Shown here one piece after another: positions 33,501 to 41,967 of a stretch of 64,000 bases of DNA. The translations under genes and the position numbers were made by a program. The stretch spans positions 1-64,000 of the forward strand of contig JAGTRW010000013.1 in the NCBI GenBank assembly GCA_018262095.1, given 5' to 3'. Below the pieces are notes generated by a model. That model was not told the origin of the DNA. It worked only from the letters and a program-made list of their open reading frames with translations, and ran no database searches. The DNA comes from Pseudomonadota bacterium (GTDB taxonomy: Bacteria; Pseudomonadota; Gammaproteobacteria; Burkholderiales; Rhodocyclaceae). Numbering within the stretch: the first letter of the stretch is position 1; each line of letters opens with the position of its first letter.

Positions 33501-34632
33501 TGCGCCCTTGCCGCGCGCGCTGCGCCTCGATTCGCGCATCGACGCTGCGGCGCTGACGGCAACGCCGGGACGGATCACCGCCAGCGGCGAACTGGCGCTC
33601 GCCGGGGCGAACGGTGCGGCGCGGCTCGGCGTGCAGCTTGACCGGCTCGGCGTCGTGCAGCGGCCCGACCAGTGGGTTGCGGTTTCGGGCGACGGCGAGT
33701 TGCTGCTGCGCGACCAGACGCTCGAGGTCGGCGGCAAGCTCGCCGTCGACGCCGGTTTCTGGTCGCTGGCGCCGGCCGGCCGGCCGAGCCTGTCCGATGA
33801 CGTCGTGCTGCACCGCGCCAATGCGACGCCGGCCGGCAGCCGCGCGCAGCGCGCGCTCAAGCTCGACCTCGCGCTGGCGCTCGGGCGCCGCTTTCATTTT
33901 CGCGGTGCCGGTGTCGACGCTCGGCTCGCCGGCGAGCTGCGCATCCGTTCTGACGACGCCGGCCTGCCGCGCGCCAGCGGTTCGATCAGCACGCTCGACG
34001 GGCGTTTTGACGCCTACGGCCAGCAGCTCGAGATCGAGCGCGGCATCGTCAATTTCCAGGGGCCGATCGACAACCCGGGGCTCAATGTGCTCGCCGTGCG
34101 CAAGAATCTGCCGGTCGAAGCCGGCGTCGAGGTCAGCGGAACGGCGCTGCGTCCGCAGATCCGGCTGGTATCGACGCCGACCGTTCCGGACGCCGAAAAG
34201 CTGTCGTGGCTGGTGCTCGGCCGTCCGCCCGAGCAGGGCAGCGGTGGCGCTAGCGCTGATAGCGGCGTGCTGCTGGCCGCCGCGCAGACGCTGTTCGGCG
34301 GTCAGGACGGTGGCGTGCTGGGCCAGTTGAAGCGCGCTCTGGGGGTCGAATTTTCCGTCAGCAGCGGTCAGCTCGGCGGCAGCGCCAACGTGCCGACCAG
34401 CCGCGTCGCAAGTTCGACCGGCTTTGGCAGCAGCCAGAGCGTCAACGGGCAGATCGTCAGCGTCGGCAAGCGACTGTCGTCGAACGCGCTCTTGAGCTAC
34501 GAGCAGTCGCTGGGCACCACCGAGAGCATCGTCAAGCTGACGGTCGACCTCAACCGCCAGTTTTCGGTGGTCGGCCGCGCCGGATCGGAGAGTGCGCTCG
34601 ATTTCTTCTGGACGTACAGTTTCGGACGTTAA
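30592..34632 (+). CDS. tamB: Translocation/assembly module protein TamB
   Basis: 1346 residues, in the normal range for TamB. One N-terminal membrane helix (about 20-40, LILLALFGSALLGGGAWLAG) anchors it in the inner membrane. A very long beta-helical AsmA/TamB-type body follows, rich in alanine, leucine and alternating hydrophobics. The last 300 residues form the conserved TamB C-terminal domain: GSISTLDGRFDAYGQQLEIERG, IVNFQGPIDNPGLNVLAVR, KLSWLVLGRPPEQG and a final FFWTYSFGR. It bridges inner membrane and TamA across the periplasm. The ATG overlaps the tamA stop by one base, so the pair is translationally coupled. No frameshift is seen over the whole length. Confidence 0.94.
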   Translation: MSKVPTSAPKHAGRRWAARSLILLALFGSALLGGGAWLAGSESGLRWLCAALVRSSGERLQIDDAGGRLLGDWHAKSVRWRDAQQDFEFTQLALAWTPGELLHGRLALARVDAASLRIGLSPGSVPLPDSLQLPLALSVAQLRIGQLTVGASGAALLVAEDIDASLSSDGRTHRVEHLQARLGLLTLSAEATLAAQRPFALSAKAQLAGSAAGQPFALELSGSGPLDRLPVAGVVSAKGAGKASGELQALLTPFAAQPIASLRARLNGIDPAQLVAGAPQAKLDVDARLAPMGEKGGNTALGGSLRIVNRQSGALDRQRLPVDALQAQLAWRDDGLDLAAIDVALAGGGELKGQGRLAGAQLELNLTASRVDARALHGRLLPTRLAGPLHARLGGDRKQLEVDWRDARYALRASASLTAQAVEVERLQLSSGEASLDVHGELALTDEVRFAAHGRLIKFDAARFMPSAKLPRSVLNASFEASGALHPALELGLRFDLQDSRLGTRPLSGRGRVDLAGSRLRQVDIDLDAAGNRLRAQGAFGRAGDVLQLTLAAPKLETLGWPALSGDANATLVVGGSVAAPEFSGQLQAARLQLGAWLDVRELAADAQLAAGASGALSGQLRCAACALPAAGISALTLAASASGQRRAHQVELRVGLPAEGKARRELQLSLAGGLSTESARTSAHQSGPQWRGMLSALRLTRGAADNAPTPIVELTAPAPLQVGATSLSFGPATIGGPLGSLSIDRLSLERGRWQSAGRLQHLRAQQLLIEFPELVAWRAALGTVNPQPLVLAGQWDLALAEQPLGQLALWRESGDLQLAALPLGLTEARLQANLAAGRFSASAQLRGARLGAISAELTAAGGRAAKGASGAAPLFDAQAPWQGRLQAEVPDLSWLGAWLGEGWQVGGRLHGEMALGGSAARPLLSGQWRGDDLALRALDQGMRLERGEALLEISNNRLLLRRLSFASELAPLPRALRLDSRIDAAALTATPGRITASGELALAGANGAARLGVQLDRLGVVQRPDQWVAVSGDGELLLRDQTLEVGGKLAVDAGFWSLAPAGRPSLSDDVVLHRANATPAGSRAQRALKLDLALALGRRFHFRGAGVDARLAGELRIRSDDAGLPRASGSISTLDGRFDAYGQQLEIERGIVNFQGPIDNPGLNVLAVRKNLPVEAGVEVSGTALRPQIRLVSTPTVPDAEKLSWLVLGRPPEQGSGGASADSGVLLAAAQTLFGGQDGGVLGQLKRALGVEFSVSSGQLGGSANVPTSRVASSTGFGSSQSVNGQIVSVGKRLSSNALLSYEQSLGTTESIVKLTVDLNRQFSVVGRAGSESALDFFWTYSFGR

Positions 34633-34651
34633 GGGCGCGGCGGGTCTTCGC

Positions 34652-35677
34652 TCAGGCGCAGCCAGGCGCGGCGCAGACGCGGTTGCGTCCGTTGCGCTTG
34701 GCCTGGTACAGCGCCTGGTCGGCGCGTTGCACGAGGTCGTCGGCGGGTTGTTGTGGCGACGGAATCTGCACGGCGACACCAATGCTGACGGTGACGATGG
34801 CCGCCGGTGTTCCGGCGTGCGCGATGGCCAGCGAGCGGATCGCCTGCTGGATGTGCCGCGCGCGTTCGAGCACATCGGGCAGCTTCGCTCCCGGCAACAT
34901 CACGACGAATTCCTCGCCGCCATAGCGCGCCACCAGATCCTCAGCCCGTCGTCCCGTCTCCCCCAGTACCTTGCCGAGCGCGCGCAGGCAGTCGTCGCCG
35001 GCCAGGTGGCCGTAATGGTCGTTGAAATGCTTGAAGCGGTCGACGTCGATCACCAACAGCGCCAGCGACGTGCCGGTACGCTGCGCGCGCTTCCATTCCT
35101 GCGCCAGCCCGGTGTCGAAGCTGCGCCGGTTGGCGATGCCGGTCAACCCGTCGGTGTTGCTCAGCGCTTCGAGTTTGTCGTTGGCGGCCTGGAGCGCTTT
35201 GGTTCGCTGGTCGACCAATGCTTCGAGTTCGCGATGGCGTTCGTGCAGACCATCGATCGGGTAGACTTCGCCGGCACGAACCAGGTAGTAGGGTATTGAG
35301 ATGCCGCTGTGTACGATCTTCCAGTCCGTGCCTTCTTGCCGGAAGACCAGCACCAGCCGCGCACTTTCGCGCGACAGGATGCTCTCCGGGATCGGCAGGT
35401 GGATGTGGAAAAAGGCCGTGACGACGACCACTTCAGCGCATAGATCCTGCAGTGAAAGATCGAGCATCTCGATGCGCAGCTGGCCGTTCACCTGCGCAAA
35501 GTCCTGGCGCGTGATCTTTATCCACTCGTCGCGGTCCTTGACGAGGAAGTCGCCGCCGCCGGTGTAGCCGCTGAAATTCTCGCTGAAGCGTGACGTCAGT
35601 CGATCATCGCGCGCGGCGTAAAGCGCGATGTAGTCGTCGAATAGCGCTCGGATCTGCTTGTGGCGTTCCGTTGGCAT
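34652..35677 (-). CDS. Diguanylate cyclase with N-terminal NTF2/SnoaL-like domain
   Basis: 341 residues, soluble, with no membrane segment. Residues 1-135 look like an NTF2-fold (SnoaL-like) domain: ALFDDYIALYAARD, FSGYTGGGDFLVKDRDEW and VLVFRQEGTDWKIVHSG are typical of that fold. A short coiled coil (about 145-172) leads into a GGDEF domain with GGEEF at 253-257, the preceding DVDRFKHFNDHYGHLAGDDC, and an inhibitory site RAED at 244-247, five residues before GGEEF. It should make c-di-GMP from two GTP and be feedback-inhibited. The N-terminal domain is an uncommon input module and may bind a small ligand. It converges on tamB and lies 86 bases after the adenosyltransferase gene on the same strand. 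Confidence 0.9.
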   Translation of the reverse strand: MPTERHKQIRALFDDYIALYAARDDRLTSRFSENFSGYTGGGDFLVKDRDEWIKITRQDFAQVNGQLRIEMLDLSLQDLCAEVVVVTAFFHIHLPIPESILSRESARLVLVFRQEGTDWKIVHSGISIPYYLVRAGEVYPIDGLHERHRELEALVDQRTKALQAANDKLEALSNTDGLTGIANRRSFDTGLAQEWKRAQRTGTSLALLVIDVDRFKHFNDHYGHLAGDDCLRALGKVLGETGRRAEDLVARYGGEEFVVMLPGAKLPDVLERARHIQQAIRSLAIAHAGTPAAIVTVSIGVAVQIPSPQQPADDLVQRADQALYQAKRNGRNRVCAAPGCA

Positions 35678-35763
35678 GTGTTGGCACTCGTGGTGACTCG
35701 TTTCATTTTGCGACGATGGCGATCAGGCCCCCCGGTTTGCCTGAGCGGGCGGGAACGCTGACG

Positions 35764-36318
35764 CTACGGCGCGCTGCGCTGGTGCGCCCAGAGTACGTCG
35801 CCGCGACCGCCGGCGACGTTGAGCGTGCGACCGAGGACAAAGAGCAGGTCGGACAGGCGATTGAGGTATTTGAGAACGAATTCGGCGACCGGTTCGTGGT
35901 TCGACAGGTGCACCACGCGCCGCTCGGCGCGTCGGCAGACCGTTCGCGCGAGGTGGGCGAGCGCTGCCGCCATCGTTCCGCCGGGCAGGATAAATTCCTT
36001 GAGCGGGGTGAGTTCGCCGTTGAAGCGGGTGACGAGTTCTTCAAGGCGAACGATGTGCGCCTCGCTGATGATGTGGTGTCCGGGGATGCACACTTCGCCG
36101 CCGAGATCGAAAAGATCGTGCTGAACGCCGAGCAGCGCGTCGCGGATCGCCGGCGGCAGCTCGCTGGCGAGCAGCACGCCGATACTCGAGTTGAGCTCGT
36201 CGATTTCGCCGATGGCGTCGATGCGCAGGCAGTCCTTGGCAACTCGCGAGCCGTCGCCCAGGCCGGTCGTTCCGGCGTCGCCGGTACGCGTGACAATTTT
36301 TGACAGACGGTTGCCCAT
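35764..36318 (-). CDS. PduO-type cob(I)alamin adenosyltransferase
   Basis: 184 residues. It transfers the adenosyl group of ATP to reduced cob(I)alamin or cobyrinate diamide, producing the adenosylcobalamin cofactor. The family motifs are complete: KIVTRTGDAGTTGLGDGSRV (ATP site), RIDAIGEIDELNSSIGV, CRRAERRVV and YLNRLSDLLFVLGR. The ATG at 36318 has AGGA eight bases upstream; an in-frame TTG five codons earlier overlaps that ribosome site and is rejected. No cobalamin riboswitch is recognised in the 120-base divergent region before the PP2C gene, and no other cobalamin gene is present. Confidence 0.95.
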   Translation of the reverse strand: MGNRLSKIVTRTGDAGTTGLGDGSRVAKDCLRIDAIGEIDELNSSIGVLLASELPPAIRDALLGVQHDLFDLGGEVCIPGHHIISEAHIVRLEELVTRFNGELTPLKEFILPGGTMAAALAHLARTVCRRAERRVVHLSNHEPVAEFVLKYLNRLSDLLFVLGRTLNVAGGRGDVLWAHQRSAP

Positions 36319-36438
36319 GGCTGGTTTCCTCAAGTGAATCGATGATTATATCGGAAGACGCCGACGCCTCCCGGCGTCCCGCCAAAGAGTCGAGTCAAAC
36401 ATGATATTCTGGTCGCCCCGCCGGATAGGTTGAAGCGC

Positions 36439-37197
36439 ATGCCAATCAGGATCGATGCCTGCGTTGCCCATAATCAGGGCGATCGCCAGGAACAGCAGGA
36501 TCGTGTCGCCCTTTTTCCGCACCCGCGCGGCGGCGGCGTCGCTCTGGCGGTCGTCGCCGATGGCATGGGCGGTCACGCCGGCGGTGCGCTCGCCGCGCAG
36601 CAGGTGATTTACACCGCGCGCAACAATCTCGAACAGTTTTCGGCGCGCAGCGAGTCGCCGCAATCATTGCTCGAGGCGAGCCTCGACGAGGCGCACTTGC
36701 TGATCAAGGCGTCGCGCTTCATGAACGAAAAGGATCCGCACAGTACCGCGGTGATGTTGGTCTTGCAGCCGGGACAGGCGAGCTGGGCGCACTGCGGCGA
36801 CAGCCGGCTCTATCGCTTTCGCGGTGGCGAACCCTTGTTTCGCACCACCGACCATTCGTACGTCGAGCAACTGGTGGCCAAAGGAAAAATCACGCCGGAG
36901 CAGGCGCTGGTTCATCCCAACCGCAATATTCTGATGACCTCGTTGGGTGGCAACGAAGCGCCGCGAATCGATTTTGGCGAGGCGCACGATCTGCAAGCCG
37001 GAGATTCATTCCTGTTGTGCTCGGACGGTCTCTGGACTTACTTCGATGATGTCGAACTGGCCGGCGTGATCGCCGCCACTTCAGCGCGCCAGGCGTCCGA
37101 ACAGCTGATCGGTCGGGCGCGCGCGCGCGCGGTCGGCGACGGCGACAATATTTCGCTGGCGATCCTCAAGCTGGTCGCCGTGCCGCACAAACCGTAG
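36439..37197 (+). CDS. PP2C-family serine/threonine protein phosphatase
   Basis: 252 residues, a single PP2C/Stp-like catalytic domain without membrane or sensor parts. Metal-binding motifs are present: DGMGGHAGG near the N-terminus, HCGDSRLYRFR, LLCSDGLWTYF and GDGDNISLAIL near the end. It would remove phosphate from Ser/Thr residues of target proteins. The ATG at 36439 is chosen over a TTG three codons upstream because AGG lies nine bases before it. The partner kinase is not in the window; the STAS protein at 3110-3415 is the kind of substrate such enzymes have, but distance makes that only a suggestion. It converges on the RhlE gene five bases away. Confidence 0.93.
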   Translation: MPIRIDACVAHNQGDRQEQQDRVALFPHPRGGGVALAVVADGMGGHAGGALAAQQVIYTARNNLEQFSARSESPQSLLEASLDEAHLLIKASRFMNEKDPHSTAVMLVLQPGQASWAHCGDSRLYRFRGGEPLFRTTDHSYVEQLVAKGKITPEQALVHPNRNILMTSLGGNEAPRIDFGEAHDLQAGDSFLLCSDGLWTYFDDVELAGVIAATSARQASEQLIGRARARAVGDGDNISLAILKLVAVPHKP

Positions 37198-37202
37198 GTC
37201 GG

Positions 37203-38690
37203 CTATTTGCGACCGAGTCCGCCGAGCAGTGCCGCGACCAGGCGCCGCGGCTTGTGTGGGTGTTCCATGCGCGCCACGGCCTCGGCTGACTCGGTGTCGG
37301 CCGGTGCCGCCAGCGGTTGCGGCGCCGCGCTCTCGTAAGGCTTGTCGAAATCGAATCCGTCGGCAGCGATGTGGCTCTTGCGCCGGGCATGCTGCGGGCT
37401 GCTCGGTGAACGTTCCGATCGTTCCGGGCGCTCGGGGCGGTCGCTGTGCTCGCGGCGCGGCCGCGCCGCGGGCGCGACCGAAGCCGATGGCTCGGGCGGC
37501 CGGCGGTGGTGGACGCGGCGCCCGGTGGGCGGGTATTCGTAATCGTATTCGGGGTCGAAACCGGGGACGATGACCTGCTCGACCTGGATCTTGATCAGCT
37601 TTTCGATATCGACCAAATACTGGACTTCGTGCGCCGAAACCAGCGAGATCGCGGTGCCGTGCTTGCCGGCGCGGCCGGTGCGGCCGATGCGGTGGATGTA
37701 GTCTTCGGGCGTGTGCGGCAGTTCGAAATTGATGACGTGCGGCAGATCGTCGATATCGAGGCCGCGCGCCGCGACGTCGGTGGCGACCAGTACCAGCGCC
37801 GTGCCGTCCTTGAACGCTTCGAGCGCTTTCATTCGGTCGAGCTGGCTTTTATCGCCGTGGATCGAGTCGGCGGCGATTCCGGCGCGCTGTAGTTCGCGCG
37901 CGAGCTTGTTGGTTTCCAGCTTGGTGCGAGTGAACACCAGCACCTGATTGAATTCGGACGACTTGAGCAGCTTGACCAGCAGCGCGCGCTTGGCGTCGGC
38001 GGCGACCGGGTGCACGCGGTGGGTGATCGTTTCCGACACCGTATTGCGCTTGGCGACTTCGATCAGCACCGGCGCTTGCAGCATGCGGTCGGCGAGCTTC
38101 TTGATTTCTTCCGAGAAGGTCGCGGAAAAGAGCAGACTCTGCCGTTGTTTGGGCAGCAGGTTGATGATTCGCGTGACGTCGGGAACGAAGCCCATGTCGA
38201 GCATGCGGTCGGCTTCGTCGAGCACCAGCGCCTGCACGCTGCCGAAGTTGAGACACTTCTGTTCAACGAGGTCGAGCAGGCGGCCCGGCGTGGCGACCAG
38301 GATTTCGACGCCGAGGCGGATTTCGGCGATCTGCGGTTTGATATCGACGCCGCCGTAGGTGCACAGGCAGCGCATCGGCGTGTATTTGCTGTAGGTCTTG
38401 ACCGACTCGTAGACCTGGATCGCCAGTTCGCGGGTCGGCGCCAGCATCAGGATGCGCACCGGGTGGCGCGCCGGCGACGGGCTCGGGCTGGCAAAGGGCA
38501 GGATTCGCTGCAGCAGCGGCAGCGTGAACGCTGCGGTCTTGCCGGTACCGGTCTGGGCGCCGCCCATCAGGTCCTTGCCTGAGAGAACGATGGGAATAGC
38601 CTGCGCCTGAATCGGCGTCGGATCCGTGTAACCCTGTTCGGAAATGGCTCGTAACAGCTCGGGCGCGAGGCCGAGTTCGTCAAAACGCAT
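37203..38690 (-). CDS. rhlE: ATP-dependent DEAD-box RNA helicase RhlE
   Basis: 495 residues. Core helicase motifs are all present: Q-motif GYTDPTPIQAQAIP, motif I AQTGTGKT, PTRELAIQV, motif II LDEADRMLDMGF, motif III SATFS, ARGLDIDDLPHVINFELP and HRIGRTGRAGKHG. The C-terminal 100 residues are a low-complexity tail rich in Arg, Pro and Ser with repeated RPERSER-like units, typical of RhlE-type proteins and probably RNA-binding. These helicases remodel RNA during ribosome assembly or decay. Start ATG at 38690; the upstream AGGCG is a weak ribosome site. It is followed on the same strand by nothing obvious and converges with the PP2C gene. Confidence 0.93.
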   Translation of the reverse strand: MRFDELGLAPELLRAISEQGYTDPTPIQAQAIPIVLSGKDLMGGAQTGTGKTAAFTLPLLQRILPFASPSPSPARHPVRILMLAPTRELAIQVYESVKTYSKYTPMRCLCTYGGVDIKPQIAEIRLGVEILVATPGRLLDLVEQKCLNFGSVQALVLDEADRMLDMGFVPDVTRIINLLPKQRQSLLFSATFSEEIKKLADRMLQAPVLIEVAKRNTVSETITHRVHPVAADAKRALLVKLLKSSEFNQVLVFTRTKLETNKLARELQRAGIAADSIHGDKSQLDRMKALEAFKDGTALVLVATDVAARGLDIDDLPHVINFELPHTPEDYIHRIGRTGRAGKHGTAISLVSAHEVQYLVDIEKLIKIQVEQVIVPGFDPEYDYEYPPTGRRVHHRRPPEPSASVAPAARPRREHSDRPERPERSERSPSSPQHARRKSHIAADGFDFDKPYESAAPQPLAAPADTESAEAVARMEHPHKPRRLVAALLGGLGRK

Positions 38691-38788
38691 CGGCAGCGCC
38701 TGTAATCAAATGTGGAATCAATGGCATAGGGCGGCGATTATACACCCTTTACGGAACGCTGCAGCGCGCGTCTTCGCGTGCTGGAAAA

Positions 38789-40930
38789 TCAGCGGGTTTT
38801 GATCAGGGCGAGCGCCCGGTTTGCCGCGTCGTCGAACAGCGATGACGCCGATACGATACGCGCGTGTGGCTCGAGCAGCGCGGGGGCGATGGCCAAGGCG
38901 TGCGCCCATTGTTCGTTGCACAGCAGCACGGTGCCGGTCGGCGCCACTTGACCGCAGTGAAGGCCGCACCGACGTTCGCCGTCGGGTAGCAGAAAACTGA
39001 TCCAGTCGCCTTCCTTTCCGGTCGAGTCGCCGCTGCGCCACGCGGACTGGACTGCCGTCGGCAGGCCCAGGTAGCGCACCCGCTGGCCACCGTGCTCGAG
39101 GATCAAGGCCGGCGCGGCGGCGACCTCACTGGCGGTGGGCGCCGCCGGCGGGGGCGCCGCAGGGCGCGTATAGGGCTGGGCGCCCTGTGCGTCGGGGCGG
39201 TTGCGCTGCGCGGCGGTTTGCAGGTGGAAGCAGGTGTTGAGAAACAGCGTTCTTTCCGTCGACGGCATGATGAGGTGGTCGAGTCCGGCGTTGATGCGCT
39301 TGAGCAGCGAGGGGATCAACGCGAGCAATCGCCTGCGTTCCTCGACCGACTGTTGCGGGCGGACGCTGGCCAGCAGTTGGTCGGCGGTGTCTGCGCATTC
39401 TTTCCAGTCGCCTCCAGCGACGCCGCCTTTGATGAAGGCAAGTTGCATGACCTGCAGCCAGTGTTCGCAGAGAAATCGCGCAATCTGGGCGTGGCTGGCT
39501 TTGCCCAGCGCGTTGAACAGCCAGTCCTGCGTGCTGTGCGCCAAGCCTTGCCTGGTCTCGTGTTCAACCAGCAGTTGGCGCAGCGGTGGGGCGCCGGCGA
39601 TTAGCGACTGCTCGCGTCGTTCGATCAACTCGTCGATCGCGGCGAGTGCGGGCGAGAGGTCGCCGTCGTCCGCTGCGAGCGTCGTGCGTGCTTCCTGCGC
39701 TATTTTGGCGAGGCTGGCACACAGCGGATGTTCGCTTCCGCTGTCCGGCAAAAGGCCAATGGCGGCGCGCGCAATGCGGTTGACCAGTCGTCGCGCCGGG
39801 TGTTCGCAATCATCAAAGAAAGACGCGTCGGCGACCGCGACTTTGAACAACGGGACTTGCAGCTGGCCGATCGCCGCCTTGATCGCAGCGGGCAGTTCGG
39901 GAGTTGCGAAGAGCGCCTCGAAAATGAGCGACAGGGTGTCGAGCGCGATCGCCGCGGGTTGGTCCGGCGGCAGGTCGACGTCCTTCGCGCTGAAGGCACG
40001 CGGCATGGCGCCGGTGGCCGGCTCATTCGCCGTGGTGCTGGCTTGCTGACGCTCGCGTGCGCTCAGCTGCTCGATCAACTGGTCGAGCAGCTGCCGCGTC
40101 GAGTCGTCGACGGTCACTGTTCCTTCGGGTCGGCGGTCAGTTTCTTCTGCTCGCGCAAACCGCTGCTGCAGCACGGCCTGCTGCAGGATCGACAGCGCGT
40201 TCGTGGCGTTCGCTCCGCTCGCCCGGTCAGCGAATCCGGCGCAGCCAGCCGGGCCACCACCGGCGCCGCTACCACCCGAACCGCCGCCACCGGCGCCGCC
40301 CAGCCCCTGCGCCGCGCCTGGTTTGCCGGTGGACGCGCGCCGAACGATTTGCGCCTGCGCGGGCTCAACGTCGTGCCGTTCGAGCAGCTCGTCGAGTTCG
40401 CTATAGACGGCGGGGAGATGCTGCTGCAATTGTTGCTCAAGCCGCTCAAGTTGATCGAGGTTCTGCGCCAGCGTGTGCTTGCTCGTCATGCAGATCGCCC
40501 ACAGGCCGCGGCAGATCGGTTCGAGACCGACCGGGTTGGCGGTCGCGGCCATCTTTGGCCGGCTCAGCAAAGTCATGTAACGCAACTGGACTCGCCAGCG
40601 GTCGATCAGTTCGTTTTCGCGCAAGCGTTGGGCAATTTTTCCGATGCGGATTTCGAGTTCGAGGTGATCGTAATCGACCAGCGTGATGCGCGATGCGGTC
40701 AGTCCTGCCGCCTGCTCGAAACCGCGCGGTTGCTCCGCCGATGTCAGTTCGTCGTGGGCTTCGCCGACGGCGCGGCGAAAAGCGTCGATGACCGCTGGTG
40801 CCGAAATTCCCGACTGTCTGACGATGTCTGCCAAGCGACGCTGGAAAAGCTCATGACAGTCGCTCAGCAGAAAAAAAGCGTTGGCCCGAACGGGGCGGGT
40901 CGTCTCCGTGGCCTCAATCTGATCTGACAT
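38789..40930 (-). CDS. DUF1631 family protein
   Basis: 713 residues, soluble. The sequence fits DUF1631, a proteobacterial family sometimes wrongly labelled thymidine phosphorylase. Features visible: a helical N-terminal region (LSDCHELFQRRLADIVRQSG), a glycine-rich flexible linker near 205-230, a long helical middle, a Pro/Ala-rich linker near 600-620, and a C-terminal beta-rich segment (WISFLLPDGERRCGLHCGQV) that may be PilZ-like. If so it could bind c-di-GMP, but no RxxxR motif is clear and I treat this as weak. It lies 98 bases upstream of rhlE and 36 bases after the DHH gene. No catalytic residues are recognised. Confidence 0.8.
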   Translation of the reverse strand: MSDQIEATETTRPVRANAFFLLSDCHELFQRRLADIVRQSGISAPAVIDAFRRAVGEAHDELTSAEQPRGFEQAAGLTASRITLVDYDHLELEIRIGKIAQRLRENELIDRWRVQLRYMTLLSRPKMAATANPVGLEPICRGLWAICMTSKHTLAQNLDQLERLEQQLQQHLPAVYSELDELLERHDVEPAQAQIVRRASTGKPGAAQGLGGAGGGGSGGSGAGGGPAGCAGFADRASGANATNALSILQQAVLQQRFARAEETDRRPEGTVTVDDSTRQLLDQLIEQLSARERQQASTTANEPATGAMPRAFSAKDVDLPPDQPAAIALDTLSLIFEALFATPELPAAIKAAIGQLQVPLFKVAVADASFFDDCEHPARRLVNRIARAAIGLLPDSGSEHPLCASLAKIAQEARTTLAADDGDLSPALAAIDELIERREQSLIAGAPPLRQLLVEHETRQGLAHSTQDWLFNALGKASHAQIARFLCEHWLQVMQLAFIKGGVAGGDWKECADTADQLLASVRPQQSVEERRRLLALIPSLLKRINAGLDHLIMPSTERTLFLNTCFHLQTAAQRNRPDAQGAQPYTRPAAPPPAAPTASEVAAAPALILEHGGQRVRYLGLPTAVQSAWRSGDSTGKEGDWISFLLPDGERRCGLHCGQVAPTGTVLLCNEQWAHALAIAPALLEPHARIVSASSLFDDAANRALALIKTR

Positions 40931-40966
40931 CGTTTTGCATTCAATCGGTGTCGCGGCGCTGCGGTG

Positions 40967-41923
40967 TTAGTCGATAGCGCGTCGGGAACCGCTGTCAGCG
41001 TTGATCTTGGCGATGATTGCATTGAGCGTCGCGTCGGCCTGATCGTTGGCCACCTGGCAGGTGCCGGCGGCATGGTGGCCGCCGCCGCCGTAGCTGAGCA
41101 TCAGTTCGCCGACATTGGTTCGGCTGCTGCGGTCGAGAATCGATTTGCCGGTGGCGAAAACGGTGTTCTGCTTCTGTACTCCCCACAGCACATGGATCGA
41201 AATGTTGGTCTGCGGAAAGAGCGCGTAGATCATGAAGCGGTTGGTCGCGTAGATCGTTTCTTCGCCGCGCAGATCGAGCACGGCGAGGTTCTTGTGCACC
41301 GTGGTGCAGCGCAGGATCTGCGCCTTGGCCGGGATGGCGTGCTCGAAGTAGAGATCGACGCGTTCGCGCACGTCGGGCAGCTTGAGGATGTCGTCGATGC
41401 CGTGATTGCGGCAGTAGGCGATCAGATCCATCATCAGCGTGTAGTTGCTGACGCGGAACTCGCGGAAGCGGCCCAGGCCAGTGCGCGAATCCATCAGGTA
41501 GTTGAGCAGCACCCAGCCTTCCGGGTCGAGGATTTCGTCGCGCGTGAATTGCGCCGAGTCGGCCTTGTCGACGGCGTCCATCATGTCGTCGGTAATGTGC
41601 GGGAAGGCCTTCTTGCCGCCGTAGTAGTCATAAACCACTCGCGCCGCCGAGGGGGCGTCCGGGTTGATGATGCGGTTGGCCGCCTCGCCCCCGACGCGCA
41701 GTGTTTCCGAACTATGGTGGTCGAAGGCGAGGTGTGCGCTCGCCACATAGGGCAGGTTGGTCGTGATGTCGCGATCGCTAATCTCGATCTTGCCGTCCTG
41801 CATGTCCTTGGGATGGACGAACACGATCTCGTCGATCAGTTCGAGTTCATTGAGCAGCACGGCACTGACCAGTCCGTCAAAATCGCTGCGCGTAACCAAG
41901 CGGTATTTTTTTTCCTGACTCAT
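40967..41923 (-). CDS. DHH-family phosphoesterase
   Basis: 318 residues. The N-terminal DHH domain has DFDG (14-17) and DHH (68-70) with further aspartates that bind two Mn2+ ions. The C-terminal DHHA1 domain has LMLSYGGGGHHAAGTCQV. Members cleave short RNAs, cyclic dinucleotide products (pGpG, pApA) or bisphosphonucleotides; exopolyphosphatase-like annotations are also common. In this c-di-GMP-rich genome a pGpG or nanoRNA role is attractive but unproven. The ATG at 41923 has AAGGAG five bases upstream. A much longer open frame continues upstream across the opposite-strand ugpB, but it is non-coding. Confidence 0.9.
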   Translation of the reverse strand: MSQEKKYRLVTRSDFDGLVSAVLLNELELIDEIVFVHPKDMQDGKIEISDRDITTNLPYVASAHLAFDHHSSETLRVGGEAANRIINPDAPSAARVVYDYYGGKKAFPHITDDMMDAVDKADSAQFTRDEILDPEGWVLLNYLMDSRTGLGRFREFRVSNYTLMMDLIAYCRNHGIDDILKLPDVRERVDLYFEHAIPAKAQILRCTTVHKNLAVLDLRGEETIYATNRFMIYALFPQTNISIHVLWGVQKQNTVFATGKSILDRSSRTNVGELMLSYGGGGHHAAGTCQVANDQADATLNAIIAKINADSGSRRAID

Positions 41924-41967
41924 GGCGACTCCTTTAGCTAGGACATCATTGAGGGCGTGCTTCAGGC

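Noticed and set aside
36357-36378. GACGCCG/CGGCGTC hairpin between the adenosyltransferase and PP2C genes, considered as a riboswitch piece
   Set aside because: Only seven base pairs and no cobalamin-box sequence; the leader is too short for a cobalamin riboswitch.
40967-41923. DHH protein as a dedicated exopolyphosphatase or pGpG hydrolase
   Set aside because: Motifs define the DHH/DHHA1 family only; the exact substrate cannot be assigned from sequence.
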